Origin: Alphaproteobacteria bacterium
GTDB lineage: Bacteria > Pseudomonadota > Alphaproteobacteria > ATCC43930 > CGMCC-115725
Direction of reading: 5' to 3'
DNA length: 39,111 bases
NCBI GenBank assembly: GCA_018971215.1
Contig: JAGXBG010000003.1
Span: 1-39,111 of the forward strand
How positions within the stretch are numbered: the first letter of the stretch is position 1; each line of letters begins with the position of its first letter. Shown here piece by piece: positions 24,468 through 33,368 of the stretch. The notes under the pieces were generated by a model. It had not been told where the DNA came from. It did not search any database and was given only the letters and a program-made list of their open reading frames with translations. Made by a program: the position numbers and the translations under genes.

Positions 24468-24938
24468 TCAGCGATCGTCCTCCTCGTCGACGTTCTCGAT
24501 GACCTCGGCCATGTCGTCCTCGTCTTCGCCGAGCTCCGAGGCGTCCTCGACGAGGACCTCTTCGTCCTCTTCGTCCTCGTCGCCGCCCTTCTTCTCGTCG
24601 TCAGCGCCCTTGCCGCGACCCTTGCCCTTGCCGGCTTTCGCGGGCTCGGCGGTTTCCTCGGCCCCCTCCTCGCCTTCGTCGCCGGCCGGGATTTCGGTCA
24701 CGGCCTCGCCCGCCTCGTCGGGCTCGGCCGCCAGATCGGCTTCGAGCTCTTCCTCGAGCGGCGCCACATCCTCGACCGCCGCCGGTGCAGCCGCGCGCGA
24801 TTTCCGTGTCTTGACCAGGAACTCGGCGTCGAACGGCGCGCCGCATTTCGGACACGTGATCGGATCGCGGCGCATGTCGTAATAGCGCGTGCCGCAATTC
24901 GGGCAGATCCGCTTAGTACCCCACTCAACCTTCGTCAC
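24468..24938 (-). CDS. Zinc-ribbon acidic protein (TIGR02300 / FYDLN-acid family)
   Basis: A 156-residue protein with an N-terminal zinc ribbon (C12, C15, C29, C32 in ICPNCG and ITCPKCG) and a very acidic, low-complexity C-terminal two-thirds interrupted by a basic KGKGRGKG patch. Family members carry FYDLN plus Arg just after the first CxxC; here the segment reads YYDMRRDP, a clear variation. Function is unknown; the shape suggests a nucleic-acid or ribosome-associated factor, which is inference. Start is GTG at 24938, with GGAGG 4 nt upstream. The 184-bp region to the divergent aroA has a perfect TTGACA on this strand (25012-25007) but no good -10, so the promoter is not settled. Confidence 0.85.
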   Translation of the reverse strand: MTKVEWGTKRICPNCGTRYYDMRRDPITCPKCGAPFDAEFLVKTRKSRAAAPAAVEDVAPLEEELEADLAAEPDEAGEAVTEIPAGDEGEEGAEETAEPAKAGKGKGRGKGADDEKKGGDEDEEDEEVLVEDASELGEDEDDMAEVIENVDEEDDR

Positions 24939-25122
24939 AGTGCCTCCGCTACGTATGCGAACGCCAAATCCATATTTCCCGGCCCTTTGCCACGACGGCG
25001 GGCCGCTGTCAAAAGCTAATTCGCGGTCGTCGTCGGGCTGCCGTCATGCCGCCGGGCGCGGTCCGGTCGCACCGGCGACCGCGCTGTGCTAAAGACACCG
25101 CACCATCGAGGACACCGCATCC

Positions 25123-26454
25123 GTGACTGCGCTTTCATCCGGCTCGTCGCGTCCGCTGCACGGCCGTTGCCGCGTACCCGGCGACAAATCGATCTCGCAC
25201 CGGGCGCTGATCCTCGGCGCGCTCGCCGTCGGCCGAACGCGCATCCGCAATCTGCTCGAAGGCGACGACGTGCTGCGCACGGCAGCGGCGTTGAAGGCAC
25301 TCGGCGCGCGCATCGCGCGCGACCGGAACGGCCAATGGACCGTGCACGGCGTCGGTGTCGGCGGATTGGTCGAGCCGGGCGAAATCCTCGACCTCGGCAA
25401 CTCGGGCACCGGCGCGCGGCTGCTGATGGGCGCCGTGGCGACGCATCCGTTCACCAGCTTCTTCAGCGGCGACGAGTCCCTGCGCCGCCGGCCGATGGCG
25501 CGCATCGTCGAACCGCTGACGCGGATCGGCGCGCGCTTCGTTGCCCGCGACGGCAGCCGCCTGCCTTTGGCCGTGGTGGGAACCGCATCGCCGATGCCGA
25601 TCGCCTACACGCTGCCGGTGCCGTCGGCGCAGGTGAAGTCGGCGGTGCTGCTGGCCGGCCTCAACGCGCCGGGCGAGACGACGGTGATCGAGCCGGTGGC
25701 GACGCGTGACCACACCGAGAACATGCTGCGGCACTTCGGCGCGCAAATCACGGTGACGGCAACCGAAACCGGCGGCAAACGGATCGTGTTGACCGGCCAG
25801 CCCGAATTGAAGCCCGCCGATCTTGCTGTGCCGGGCGATCCGTCGTCGGCCGCGTTTCCGATCGTCGCGGCGCTGATCCGCCCCGGCTCGGCGATCACCA
25901 TCGAAGGCGTCGGCACCAATCCGCTGCGCACCGGGCTCTATCAGACGCTCGCCGAAATGGGCGCGCAGCTCGGCGTTGCCAAGGCGCGCATCGCCGGCGG
26001 CGAACCCGTCGCCGACATCACGGTCAAAGCCGGCGATTTGCACGGCGTCAACGTTCCCGCGGCACGCGCGCCGAGCATGATCGACGAGTATCCGATCCTC
26101 GCGGTCGCCGCCGCCTTCGCCAAAGGCCGCACGGTGATGCGCGGTCTCGGCGAGCTGCGCGTCAAGGAAAGCGACCGGCTGGCGGCAATCGCCGGCGGGC
26201 TGCGGAAATGCGGCGTCGCCGCGACGATCGACGGCGATACGCTGACCGTCGAAGGCAAAGGCGCGCCGCCTAAAGGCGGCGCGCTGGTCGCAGCGCAGCT
26301 CGATCACCGCATCGCCATGGCGTTTCTGGTACTCGGCGGCGCGGCGCGCAAACCGGTGCGCATCGACGACGGCGAGACCATCGCCACCAGCTTTCCCGGC
26401 TTCGTCAAGCTGATGAACCGGCTCGGCACCCGCATCGTCGAGGCGCGGCGGTGA
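25123..26454 (+). CDS. aroA: 3-phosphoshikimate 1-carboxyvinyltransferase (EPSP synthase)
   Basis: Sixth step of the shikimate pathway: joins PEP to shikimate-3-phosphate to make EPSP for chorismate and aromatic amino acids. At 443 residues it has the two-lobed fold with [51 protein letters not shown], the RDHTEN segment and [15 protein letters not shown]. The SAQVK and R-x-H-x-E patterns resemble class II enzymes, the group that includes glyphosate-tolerant CP4; tolerance itself is not shown. GTG start with GAGGA about 10 nt upstream. The stop overlaps cmk as GTGA. It heads the aroA-cmk-rpsA-ihfB set. Confidence 0.96.
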   Translation: MTALSSGSSRPLHGRCRVPGDKSISHRALILGALAVGRTRIRNLLEGDDVLRTAAALKALGARIARDRNGQWTVHGVGVGGLVEPGEILDLGNSGTGARLLMGAVATHPFTSFFSGDESLRRRPMARIVEPLTRIGARFVARDGSRLPLAVVGTASPMPIAYTLPVPSAQVKSAVLLAGLNAPGETTVIEPVATRDHTENMLRHFGAQITVTATETGGKRIVLTGQPELKPADLAVPGDPSSAAFPIVAALIRPGSAITIEGVGTNPLRTGLYQTLAEMGAQLGVAKARIAGGEPVADITVKAGDLHGVNVPAARAPSMIDEYPILAVAAAFAKGRTVMRGLGELRVKESDRLAAIAGGLRKCGVAATIDGDTLTVEGKGAPPKGGALVAAQLDHRIAMAFLVLGGAARKPVRIDDGETIATSFPGFVKLMNRLGTRIVEARR

Positions 26455-27080
26455 TCATCGCCGTCGACGGTCCGGCCGCTTCCGGCAAGGGCACGCTGGC
26501 GCGCCGGCTCGCGCAGCATTTCGGCCTCAATCACCTCGATACCGGGTCGCTCTATCGCGCCGTCGCCTTCCGGGCGCTGGCCGCAGGCGCCGATCCGGCC
26601 GATCCCGACGCCGCGGTGGCGGCCGCCCGGCAGATCGAACCGTCCGACCTTGCCGACCCGCGGCTGCGCGACGACAAGGTGGCCCAGGCGGCCTCGCTCG
26701 TCGCCGCCATTCCCGGCGTCCGCACCGCGCTACTGGCCTTCCAGCGCGATTTCGCCCGCCGGGGACCGGGCGCCGTGCTCGACGGCCGTGATATCGGCAC
26801 CGTGGTCTGCCCCGACGCCGACGCCAAGATCTTCCTGACGGCCACGGTCGAGGCCAGAGCTTTGAGGCGATTCAAAGAGTTGCAGGCTGCGGGCGGCCCC
26901 GCTATATACGAGCGCGTCCTGCAGGACATGATGCTTCGTGACGCGCGCGACCGGGAGCGCCGAACCGCCCCGCTGCAGCGCGCTTCAGATGCGTTCGAGC
27001 TCGATACCACCGCGCTCGATGCCGATGCCGCTTTCGCGGCCGCTCTCCGCTATGTCGGGGGGCTCAAGCCGCGGCGTTAG
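26451..27080 (+). CDS. cmk: Cytidylate kinase
   Basis: Phosphorylates CMP and dCMP with ATP, feeding nucleotide and lipid synthesis. The 209-residue P-loop kinase starts [19 protein letters not shown] (P-loop 7-15) and has [19 protein letters not shown], the [19 protein letters not shown] segment and the lid-like [16 protein letters not shown]. It is full length for the bacterial type I enzyme. GTG start overlapping the aroA stop (GTGA) implies coupled translation. It is followed by rpsA after 115 nt, an association conserved widely in proteobacteria. Confidence 0.96.
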   Translation: MIIAVDGPAASGKGTLARRLAQHFGLNHLDTGSLYRAVAFRALAAGADPADPDAAVAAARQIEPSDLADPRLRDDKVAQAASLVAAIPGVRTALLAFQRDFARRGPGAVLDGRDIGTVVCPDADAKIFLTATVEARALRRFKELQAAGGPAIYERVLQDMMLRDARDRERRTAPLQRASDAFELDTTALDADAAFAAALRYVGGLKPRR

Positions 27081-27148
27081 GCTTGCCCTGCTCCGACGAC
27101 GGGTTCACGCCGCCGCGCCCGATCCTGCGGCGGCCGGCTGCGGTTCTC

Positions 27149-27180
27149 TCCCCGTGAGGTCGCGGTCTTCGTTACGGGGA
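27149..27180 (+). promoter_or_regulatory. Hairpin in the rpsA leader
   Basis: TCCCCGT (27149-27155) pairs perfectly with ACGGGGA (27174-27180), extendable inwards by a G-U and an A-U pair, leaving a 14-nt loop. It ends 6 nt before the GGAG ribosome-binding site of rpsA. In E. coli, S1 represses its own message through leader structure; a similar role here is inference. No T run follows, so it is not a terminator. Confidence 0.35.
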
Positions 27181-27195
27181 AGTTCCGGAGTTCGC

Positions 27196-28926
27196 ATGGC
27201 CGCTCGTCAATCCGCAGTTTCGCAGGACAAAGGCAAGGAGAGCTTCGCGGCGCTCCTCGACGAAAGCCTCGGCGCCGCCTCGGGCCTCGAAGGCACGGTG
27301 GTCAAGGGCCAGGTCGTCGCCATCGAGAACGACATGGTGCTGATCGACGTCGGCCTCAAATCCGAAGGCCGCGTGCCGTTGAAGGAATTCGGCGGCGGCG
27401 GCCGCACCGCCGAGATCAAGGCGGGCGACACGGTCGAAGTCTTCCTCGAGCGCATGGAAGGCAAGAACGGCGAGGCACAGCTGTCGCGCGAAAAGGCGCG
27501 GCGCGAGGAAGCGTGGTCGCTGCTCGAAAAGAGCTTCCAGGCGAACGAACGGGTTCAGGGCGTCATCTTTGGCCGCGTCAAAGGCGGCTTCACCGTCGAT
27601 CTTTCCGGCGCCGTCGCGTTCCTGCCTGGCAGCCAAGTCGACATTCGGCCGGTGCGCGACATCACCCCACTGCTGGGCTCGCCGCAGCAATTCCAGATCC
27701 TCAAGATGGACCGCGCGCGCGGCAACATCGTCGTATCGCGCCGTGCCGTGCTCGAAGAGAGCCGCGCCGAAGCGCGCTCCGAGCTCGTCGCCTCGCTCAA
27801 GGAAGGCCAAATCCTCAACGGCGTGGTCAAGAACATCACCGATTACGGCGCGTTCGTCGATCTCGGCGGCGTCGACGGTCTGCTGCACGTCACCGACATC
27901 GCCTGGCGGCGCATCAACCATCCGTCCGAGGCGCTGCATATCGGCCAGACCGTGAAGGTCCAGGTCATCCGCTTCAATCCCGAAACCCAGCGCATCTCGC
28001 TCGGCATGAAGCAGCTCGAAGCCGATCCGTGGGAAGGCGTCGAGCTCAAGTATCCGGCCAGCGCCAAGTTCAAGGGCCGCGTGACCAACATCACCGACTA
28101 CGGCGCGTTCGTCGAGCTCGAGCCCGGCGTCGAAGGGCTGGTCCATGTCTCGGAGATGAGCTGGACCAAGAAGAACGTGCATCCCGGCAAGATCGTCTCG
28201 ACCAGCCAGGAGGTCGAGGTCATGGTGCTCGACGTCGATCCGCAGAAGCGCCGGATCTCGTTGGGCCTCAAACAGTGCCTCGCCAATCCCTGGGAGAACT
28301 TCAAGGAAAAGTACCCCGTCGGCACCGATCTCGAAGGCGAGATCAAGAACATCACCGAATTCGGCGTCTTCGTCGGTCTGCCTGGCGACATCGACGGCAT
28401 GGTCCATCTCTCCGATCTCGATTGGCAGAAGGCGGGCGAAGAGGCGATCAAGGACTACAAGAAGGGCGACATGGCCCGGGTGCGTGTGCTCGACGTCGAC
28501 ATCGAGAAGGAGCGCATCTCGCTCGGCGTCAAGCAGCTTCAGGCCGAGCCGGCTTCGGCTGCCGAGGTCGCCGGGATCAAGAAGGGCGACGTCGTGACCT
28601 GCACGGTCTCGGCCGTCACCGACAGCGGCATCGAGGTGAATCTTGCCGGCGGCATGTCGGGCTTCATCCGCAAGGCCGAGCTGTCGCGTGATCGCGCCGA
28701 GCAACGGCCCGACCGCTTCGCCGTCGGCGAAAAGGTCGACGCCAAGCTCACCGGCTTCGACCGCAGCGGGCGCAAAGCCACGCTGTCGATCAAGGCGCGC
28801 GAAATCGACGAGGACAAACAGGCGATGGCCGAATACGGCTCGTCTGATTCCGGCGCCAGCCTGGGCGATATCCTGGGCGCGGCATTGAGCCGAAAGAACG
28901 AAAAGGACGAGAAGTCCGACGGCTGA
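27196..28926 (+). CDS. rpsA: 30S ribosomal protein S1
   Basis: Brings mRNA to the 30S subunit and unwinds structure at start sites. The 576-residue protein has six S1/OB repeats starting near residues 33, 120, 205, 290, 375 and 463. Repeats 3 to 5 are most regular, with [24 protein letters not shown] and [12 protein letters not shown]; the sixth ([20 protein letters not shown]) is more divergent. The tail is charged and probably disordered. I chose the ATG at 27196 ([20 protein letters not shown]), 5 nt after GGAG; sequence upstream in frame belongs to cmk in another frame. Full length for alphaproteobacteria. Confidence 0.97.
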   Translation: MAARQSAVSQDKGKESFAALLDESLGAASGLEGTVVKGQVVAIENDMVLIDVGLKSEGRVPLKEFGGGGRTAEIKAGDTVEVFLERMEGKNGEAQLSREKARREEAWSLLEKSFQANERVQGVIFGRVKGGFTVDLSGAVAFLPGSQVDIRPVRDITPLLGSPQQFQILKMDRARGNIVVSRRAVLEESRAEARSELVASLKEGQILNGVVKNITDYGAFVDLGGVDGLLHVTDIAWRRINHPSEALHIGQTVKVQVIRFNPETQRISLGMKQLEADPWEGVELKYPASAKFKGRVTNITDYGAFVELEPGVEGLVHVSEMSWTKKNVHPGKIVSTSQEVEVMVLDVDPQKRRISLGLKQCLANPWENFKEKYPVGTDLEGEIKNITEFGVFVGLPGDIDGMVHLSDLDWQKAGEEAIKDYKKGDMARVRVLDVDIEKERISLGVKQLQAEPASAAEVAGIKKGDVVTCTVSAVTDSGIEVNLAGGMSGFIRKAELSRDRAEQRPDRFAVGEKVDAKLTGFDRSGRKATLSIKAREIDEDKQAMAEYGSSDSGASLGDILGAALSRKNEKDEKSDG

Positions 28927-29023
28927 AACCCGGCCGCCGGCCCGCGCCGCATTTCTTGACGGGGCGGGTTGGATTTGGCAGGGTTTCCAATGCTTTAACG
29001 CGGCGGGGGGCCTGGGCTGCGCA

Positions 29024-29308
29024 ATGACCAAATCCGAACTGATTCAGCGGCTGGCTGAGCGCAACCCGCACCTCTACCAGCGCGACGTCGAGCGCATCGT
29101 TTCAACGGTTTTTGACGAGATTGCCGCCGCCTTGTCGCGCGGCGACCGGGTCGAATTGCGCGGATTCGGCGCCTTTTCGGTCAAGCGGCGCGGCGCACGG
29201 ATGGGCCGCAATCCGCGCACCGGCGAAAGCGTCCAGGTCGGCGAGAAGCACATCCCTTTCTTCAAGACCGGCAAGGAGCTGCGCGAGCGGCTCAACGAGC
29301 GGCCTTGA
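29024..29308 (+). CDS. ihfB: Integration host factor subunit beta
   Basis: DNA-bending protein that pairs with IHF alpha and helps sigma-54 promoters, recombination and nucleoid folding. The 94-residue HU/IHF-fold product starts [20 protein letters not shown] and carries the beta-arm signature [20 protein letters not shown] and RNPRTGE, with the intercalating Pro. The order rpsA-ihfB is conserved across proteobacteria. It begins 97 nt after rpsA; a TTGACG at 28956-28961 lacks a clear -10, so a separate promoter is uncertain. Having rpoN in the same window gives a functional link (IHF commonly assists sigma-54 promoters). Confidence 0.96.
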   Translation: MTKSELIQRLAERNPHLYQRDVERIVSTVFDEIAAALSRGDRVELRGFGAFSVKRRGARMGRNPRTGESVQVGEKHIPFFKTGKELRERLNERP

Positions 29309-29426
29309 GCAACAGCGCGGCCACGCCGCGCGGATGGGGCGGAAGCGGCAGGCGCGACCGCTCGCATTTGCCTTGGCCGCGTGAGCAGGGTTGGTGTGGC
29401 GGCTACGAATGCGGCCGGGACCGAGC

Positions 29427-29750
29427 ATGAAACTGTTTCATTGGTTGGTGACGGCGCCGTTGGCGCTGGTTCTGGTGGTGTTCGCGGTCTCGAACCGGGC
29501 GCGCGTCAGCGTCACGTTGTGGCCGTTCCCGTTCGAAATTGAGACACGGCTTTTTCTCGTCATCCTGTTGTCGCTGCTGGTCGGCTTGCTGATCGGCATG
29601 CTGCTCGCCTGGCTGAGCGGCGGCGCGGCGCGGCGGGAATCGCGGGCGCGCGCCAAACGGATTGCCGCACTCGAACGCGAGATCGATGGTTTGCGCGCCA
29701 GCCGGCCGGCCGGTCCGCCGCCGCGGTCGCTGCCGGGGACAGACGGCTAG
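29427..29750 (+). CDS. LapA-domain (DUF1049) inner-membrane protein
   Basis: A 107-residue protein with two membrane segments (about 7-23, VTAPLALVLVVFAVSNR, and 42-62, FLVILLSLLVGLLIGMLLAW) followed by a basic cytoplasmic coiled-coil-like tail (RRESRARAKRIAALEREIDG). This is the LapA/DUF1049 layout; in E. coli LapA works with LapB in tuning LPS synthesis through LpxC turnover. No lapB is next to it here, so the role is uncertain. I chose the ATG at 29427 (MKLFHWLVTAPL), with GGGA 6 nt upstream. It follows ihfB by 118 nt, a common neighbourhood. Confidence 0.85.
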   Translation: MKLFHWLVTAPLALVLVVFAVSNRARVSVTLWPFPFEIETRLFLVILLSLLVGLLIGMLLAWLSGGAARRESRARAKRIAALEREIDGLRASRPAGPPPRSLPGTDG

Positions 29751-29751
29751 G

Positions 29752-30699
29752 ATGCGCGTCTTCGGCTGGAGCGAGGCCGTCGATGTGCTTGAGTTCCCGT
29801 CACTGATCGAAGCCCTGCGCCAGGCCTTCCGATCCGCCGATACCAGCGCGCCGTCGCCGCATCAGCACACGATCCCGGCGCCGCAAGGTGCGTCCGGCAC
29901 GTTGCAGCTGAGCCCGGCCTGGCGGATTGGCGACAAGCTCGGCGTCAAGATCACGACGACGGTTGCCGCCGAAGCACCCGGCAGCGAGCCGACCTCCGAC
30001 GGCGCCTACGTTCTGCTCGACGCGCGCAGCGGCAAGCCGCTGGCGATCTTCGACGCCGCCGCCCTGACCGCGCGCCGCACCGCCGCCGCCTCGGCGCTGG
30101 CCGCAAGCTATTTGGCGCGGCCGGATTGCGAACGGCTGCTGATGATCGGCAGCGGTCTATTGGCGCCGCACCTGCTTGCCGCGCACGCGAGCGTGCGGCC
30201 GATCCGCAACGTCCTGGTCTGGGATCGCGACACGGAAAAGGCCGAGCGGCTGGCGCACCGACTGACGCGGCGAACGCTCAAGGTCGCGGCCACCGACGAT
30301 CTGCAGCGCGCAGTCAATGGCGCGCATATCGTCTGCTGCATCGCCGCCGAGGCCGAGCCGATCCTTAAAGGCCATTGGCTGCCGCTCGGCGTCCATCTCG
30401 ATCTGGTCGGCGGCGCCACGCCGGTGCTGCGCCAGGCCGACGACGAAACCCTGCATCGTGCCCGCGTCTTCATCGACACGCGCGAAGCGGCGCTGGCCGA
30501 GGCCGGCGACTTGGTGCAACCGATCCGCGCCGGCGCGTTCAACGCCGACGACGTCGCCGGCGATCTCTTCGACCTGACCCGCGGCACCCGCGCCGGACGC
30601 CGCTTTCACGACCAGATCACGCTTTTCAAGTCGGTCGGCCATGCGCTGGAGGACCTGGCGGCGGCGAAGCAGGGGCTGGAAAATGCGCTCGCGCCGTGA
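29752..30699 (+). CDS. Ornithine cyclodeaminase / mu-crystallin family protein
   Basis: A 315-residue NAD(P)-binding protein of the OCD/mu-crystallin family. An N-terminal dimer domain (DVLEFPSLIEALRQAFRSAD) and substrate-side segment (LGVKITTTVAAEAPGSEPTS; then TARRTAAASALAASYLAR) precede a Rossmann domain (LLMIGSGLLAPHLLAAHASV, then NVLVWDRDTEKAERLAHRL). Family members include ornithine cyclodeaminase, alanine dehydrogenase and ketimine or pyrroline reductases, so the substrate here cannot be assigned. It begins 1 nt after the LapA-like stop, so it is in that operon. The stop lies 28 nt before pyrF. Confidence 0.85.
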   Translation: MRVFGWSEAVDVLEFPSLIEALRQAFRSADTSAPSPHQHTIPAPQGASGTLQLSPAWRIGDKLGVKITTTVAAEAPGSEPTSDGAYVLLDARSGKPLAIFDAAALTARRTAAASALAASYLARPDCERLLMIGSGLLAPHLLAAHASVRPIRNVLVWDRDTEKAERLAHRLTRRTLKVAATDDLQRAVNGAHIVCCIAAEAEPILKGHWLPLGVHLDLVGGATPVLRQADDETLHRARVFIDTREAALAEAGDLVQPIRAGAFNADDVAGDLFDLTRGTRAGRRFHDQITLFKSVGHALEDLAAAKQGLENALAP

Positions 30700-30727
30700 G
30701 GCGTGAATCCCGTATATCCAGCCTGCC

Positions 30728-31438
30728 ATGAGCGACAAGCCCGCCAATCCGATCCTGTGCGCCATCGACCTGGCCGATCCGGCCAAGGCCAAGACCCTGG
30801 TGCGCGAGCTCAAAGGCGCGGTCGGCGGCATCAAGCTCGGCCTCGAATTCTTCACCGCCAACGGGCCGCGCGCGGTGCGCGACGTCGCCCAGGGCCTGCC
30901 GCTGTTCCTCGACCTCAAGCTGCACGACATTCCCAATACCGTGTCGGGCGCGGTGAAGGCGGCGGCGGCGCTCGAGCCGACGTTCCTGACCGTCCATTGC
31001 AGCGGCGGCCGGGCCATGATGCAGGCCGCGGCCGAGGCGGCGAAGCAGGCGACGCGCAAGACGCGCATGAAACTCCTCGGCGTGACCGTGCTCACCAGCC
31101 TCGACGAACGCGATCTCGAGGCGGTCGGCCAAAAGGCGCCGACAGGCGAGCAGGTCAGACGCCTGGCGATGCTCGCCAAAGAGAGCGGCCTCGACGGCAT
31201 CGTCTGCTCGCCACACGAAGTCGCCGAGCTGCGCCAGCTCGTCGGAACCGATTTCCTGCTGGTGGTGCCCGGCATCCGCGTCGGCTCGCTGGGTCATGGC
31301 GATCAGAAGCGCGTCATGGGCCCACGCGACGCGGTGCAGGCCGGCGCCGATTATCTCGTCATCGGCCGACCGATCACCGGCTCGCCGAGTCCGCCGGCGG
31401 CGGCGCGCGCCATGCTGGCGGAAATCCGCAAGCCGTGA
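30728..31438 (+). CDS. pyrF: Orotidine 5'-phosphate decarboxylase
   Basis: Last step of UMP synthesis, decarboxylating OMP. The 236-residue TIM barrel of the bacterial PyrF group I type has the catalytic DxKxxD motif in LFLDLKLHDIPNTV (D62, K64, D67). It also has the start ILCAIDLADPAKAKTLV, LGVTVLTSLDERDLEAVG and the phosphate-gripping GIRVGSLGHGDQKRVMGPRD and VIGRPITGS. It is full length. Its stop overlaps trpF as GTGA. The position before trpF-trpB-trpA is a common alphaproteobacterial arrangement linking pyrimidine and tryptophan genes. Confidence 0.96.
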   Translation: MSDKPANPILCAIDLADPAKAKTLVRELKGAVGGIKLGLEFFTANGPRAVRDVAQGLPLFLDLKLHDIPNTVSGAVKAAAALEPTFLTVHCSGGRAMMQAAAEAAKQATRKTRMKLLGVTVLTSLDERDLEAVGQKAPTGEQVRRLAMLAKESGLDGIVCSPHEVAELRQLVGTDFLLVVPGIRVGSLGHGDQKRVMGPRDAVQAGADYLVIGRPITGSPSPPAAARAMLAEIRKP

Positions 31439-32076
31439 GCGTGGCATCCAAGATCTGCGGCCTGTCGACGCCCGACACGGTCGCCGCCGCGGTCGCCGGC
31501 GGCGCGCGCTTTGTCGGCTTCGTGTTCTTCCCGCCGAGCCCGCGCAACCTGTCACCGGCCCAGGCAGGGCCCTTGATCCGCGGCGTGCCGGCGGGCGTAA
31601 CGCGCGTCGGCGTCTTCGTCGATCCCGACGACGATCTGTTGAAGCGCGTGCTGGCGGCCGCGCCGCTCGACCTCGTTCAGTTGCACGGCGACGAGACGCC
31701 GGAGCGCGTCGCCCAGATCAAGCAGCGCTTCGGCAAAAAGACGATGAAGGCGATCAAGGTCGCCGGCGAAAGCGACCTCGACGCGGCGCCGCGCTATTAT
31801 GGCGTCGCCGATTGGCTGATGTTCGACGCGCGGCCGCCCAAGGCGGCAACCCGGCCGGGCGGCAATGCGCTCGCCTTCGACTGGGAATTGCTGCGCGCGC
31901 GCCAGTGGCCGCTGCCATGGATGCTGTCTGGCGGCCTGACGCCGGCGAACGTCGCCGAGGCGGTGCGCATCGCGCGCGCCACCGCGGTCGACGTGTCGTC
32001 GGGCGTCGAAAGCGCGCCGGGGGTCAAGGACCCCGCTAAAATTCGCGCGTTCCTGGCGGCGGTTTCCGCCCTCTGA
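31435..32076 (+). CDS. trpF: Phosphoribosylanthranilate isomerase
   Basis: Third step of tryptophan synthesis, isomerising PRA to CdRP. The 213-residue TIM barrel starts SVASKICGLSTPDTVAAAVA, with the catalytic Cys in KICGL, and has FVGFVFFPPSPRNL, DLVQLHGDETPERVAQI, and the general-acid Asp in the DWLMFDARPP segment. It ends with the phosphate site AVDVSSGVESAPGVKDPAK. I chose the GTG at 31435, which overlaps the pyrF stop (GTGA); a GTG 6 nt later is possible. An 80-nt gap with a small hairpin separates it from trpB. Confidence 0.95.
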   Translation: MSVASKICGLSTPDTVAAAVAGGARFVGFVFFPPSPRNLSPAQAGPLIRGVPAGVTRVGVFVDPDDDLLKRVLAAAPLDLVQLHGDETPERVAQIKQRFGKKTMKAIKVAGESDLDAAPRYYGVADWLMFDARPPKAATRPGGNALAFDWELLRARQWPLPWMLSGGLTPANVAEAVRIARATAVDVSSGVESAPGVKDPAKIRAFLAAVSAL

Positions 32077-32156
32077 AGCGCGAAATGAGCCTTTGAGGCT
32101 CAAGGGTTTAGGGGTAAAACTGCCGTCCCCAGGCGACCCCAGGCATATTTTTCGAG

Positions 32157-33368
32157 ATGGCCGGTCCCAACACCTTTCGCGGCGGACCCGACGACCGCGG
32201 CTTGTTCGGCATTCACGGCGGACGCTTCGTCGCCGAGACGTTGATGCCGCTCGTCCTCGAAGTCGAGCGCGCCTACGAAGCGGCGAAGCGCGACCCCAAT
32301 TTCGCCGCCGAGCTGCGCTATTACCTCGAACATTATGTCGGCCGGCCGTCGCCGCTCTATTTCGCCGAGCGGCTGACGCGGCAATGCCGCGGCGCCAAGA
32401 TTTATCTCAAGCGCGAAGACCTCAATCACACCGGCGCGCACAAGGTGAACAACACGCTCGGCCAGATCCTGCTGGCGCGGCGCATGGGCAAGCGCCGCAT
32501 CATCGCCGAGACTGGCGCCGGTCAGCATGGCGTCGCCACCGCCACCGTTTGCGCACTCTTTGACCTGCCGTGCGTAGTCTACATGGGCGCCACCGACATC
32601 GAGCGCCAGAAGCCCAACGTCTTCCGCATGAAGCTGCTGGGCGCCGAGGTGCGGCCGGTGACCTCGGGCACCGCGACGCTGAAAGACGCGATGAACGAGG
32701 CGCTACGCGACTGGGTCGCCAATGTCGACGACACCTATTATCTCATCGGCACGGTCGCCGGGCCGCATCCCTATCCGGCAATGGTGCGTGACTTCCAGAC
32801 CGTGATCGGCGACGAAGTCCGCGTCCAGATGATGCGGGCGGAAGATCGGCTGCCCGATACGCTCATCGCCTGCGTCGGCGGCGGCTCGAACGCGATGGGC
32901 CTGTTCCATCCGTTCCTCGACGATCCCGACGTCGCGATGATCGGCGTCGAAGCCGCCGGCGAAGGATTGTCCACCGGCCGTCACGCCGCGTCGCTCAACG
33001 GCGGCGCGCCCGGCGTGCTGCACGGCAATCGCAGCTATTATCTCCAGGACGAGGACGGCCAGATCCTCGACACCCATTCGATCTCGGCCGGTCTCGACTA
33101 TCCCGGCGTCGGACCGGAGCACGCCTGGCTGTTCGAACAGAAACGCGTCGAATACGTGACGGTGACCGATCGCGAGGCGCTGACCGCCTTCCAGCTTTTG
33201 ACGCGCCTCGAGGGCATCATTCCTGCGCTCGAATCGGCGCATGCGGTGGCCGCGGCGACCAAACGCGCGCCCAACCTGCCGCGCGACCATCTGCTGGTGA
33301 TCAATCTGTCCGGCCGCGGTGACAAGGACGTCAACACTGTGGCGGCGACGCTTGGGGTGAAGCTGTGA
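32157..33368 (+). CDS. trpB: Tryptophan synthase beta subunit
   Basis: PLP enzyme joining indole and serine to make tryptophan. The 403-residue product is the TrpB1 type that pairs with TrpA. The PLP Lys is K96 in [16 protein letters not shown]. The phosphate-binding loop is [16 protein letters not shown], and [18 protein letters not shown] and [14 protein letters not shown] are also typical. Full length. The ATG at 32157 follows a weak ribosome-binding sequence. Its stop overlaps trpA as GTGA, consistent with equal amounts of alpha and beta. The 80-nt leader before it holds a 6-bp hairpin (32086-32102) but no T run and no Trp-rich leader peptide that I can see. Confidence 0.98.
   Translation: MAGPNTFRGGPDDRGLFGIHGGRFVAETLMPLVLEVERAYEAAKRDPNFAAELRYYLEHYVGRPSPLYFAERLTRQCRGAKIYLKREDLNHTGAHKVNNTLGQILLARRMGKRRIIAETGAGQHGVATATVCALFDLPCVVYMGATDIERQKPNVFRMKLLGAEVRPVTSGTATLKDAMNEALRDWVANVDDTYYLIGTVAGPHPYPAMVRDFQTVIGDEVRVQMMRAEDRLPDTLIACVGGGSNAMGLFHPFLDDPDVAMIGVEAAGEGLSTGRHAASLNGGAPGVLHGNRSYYLQDEDGQILDTHSISAGLDYPGVGPEHAWLFEQKRVEYVTVTDREALTAFQLLTRLEGIIPALESAHAVAAATKRAPNLPRDHLLVINLSGRGDKDVNTVAATLGVKL

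Noticed and set aside
28956-28993. TTGACG box before ihfB considered as a promoter
   Set aside because: No acceptable -10 hexamer at 16-18 nt spacing; the sequence there is G-rich.
27172-29031. Minus-strand frame of 619 codons
   Set aside because: Antisense to rpsA, where the repeated S1 domains produce a repetitive shadow.
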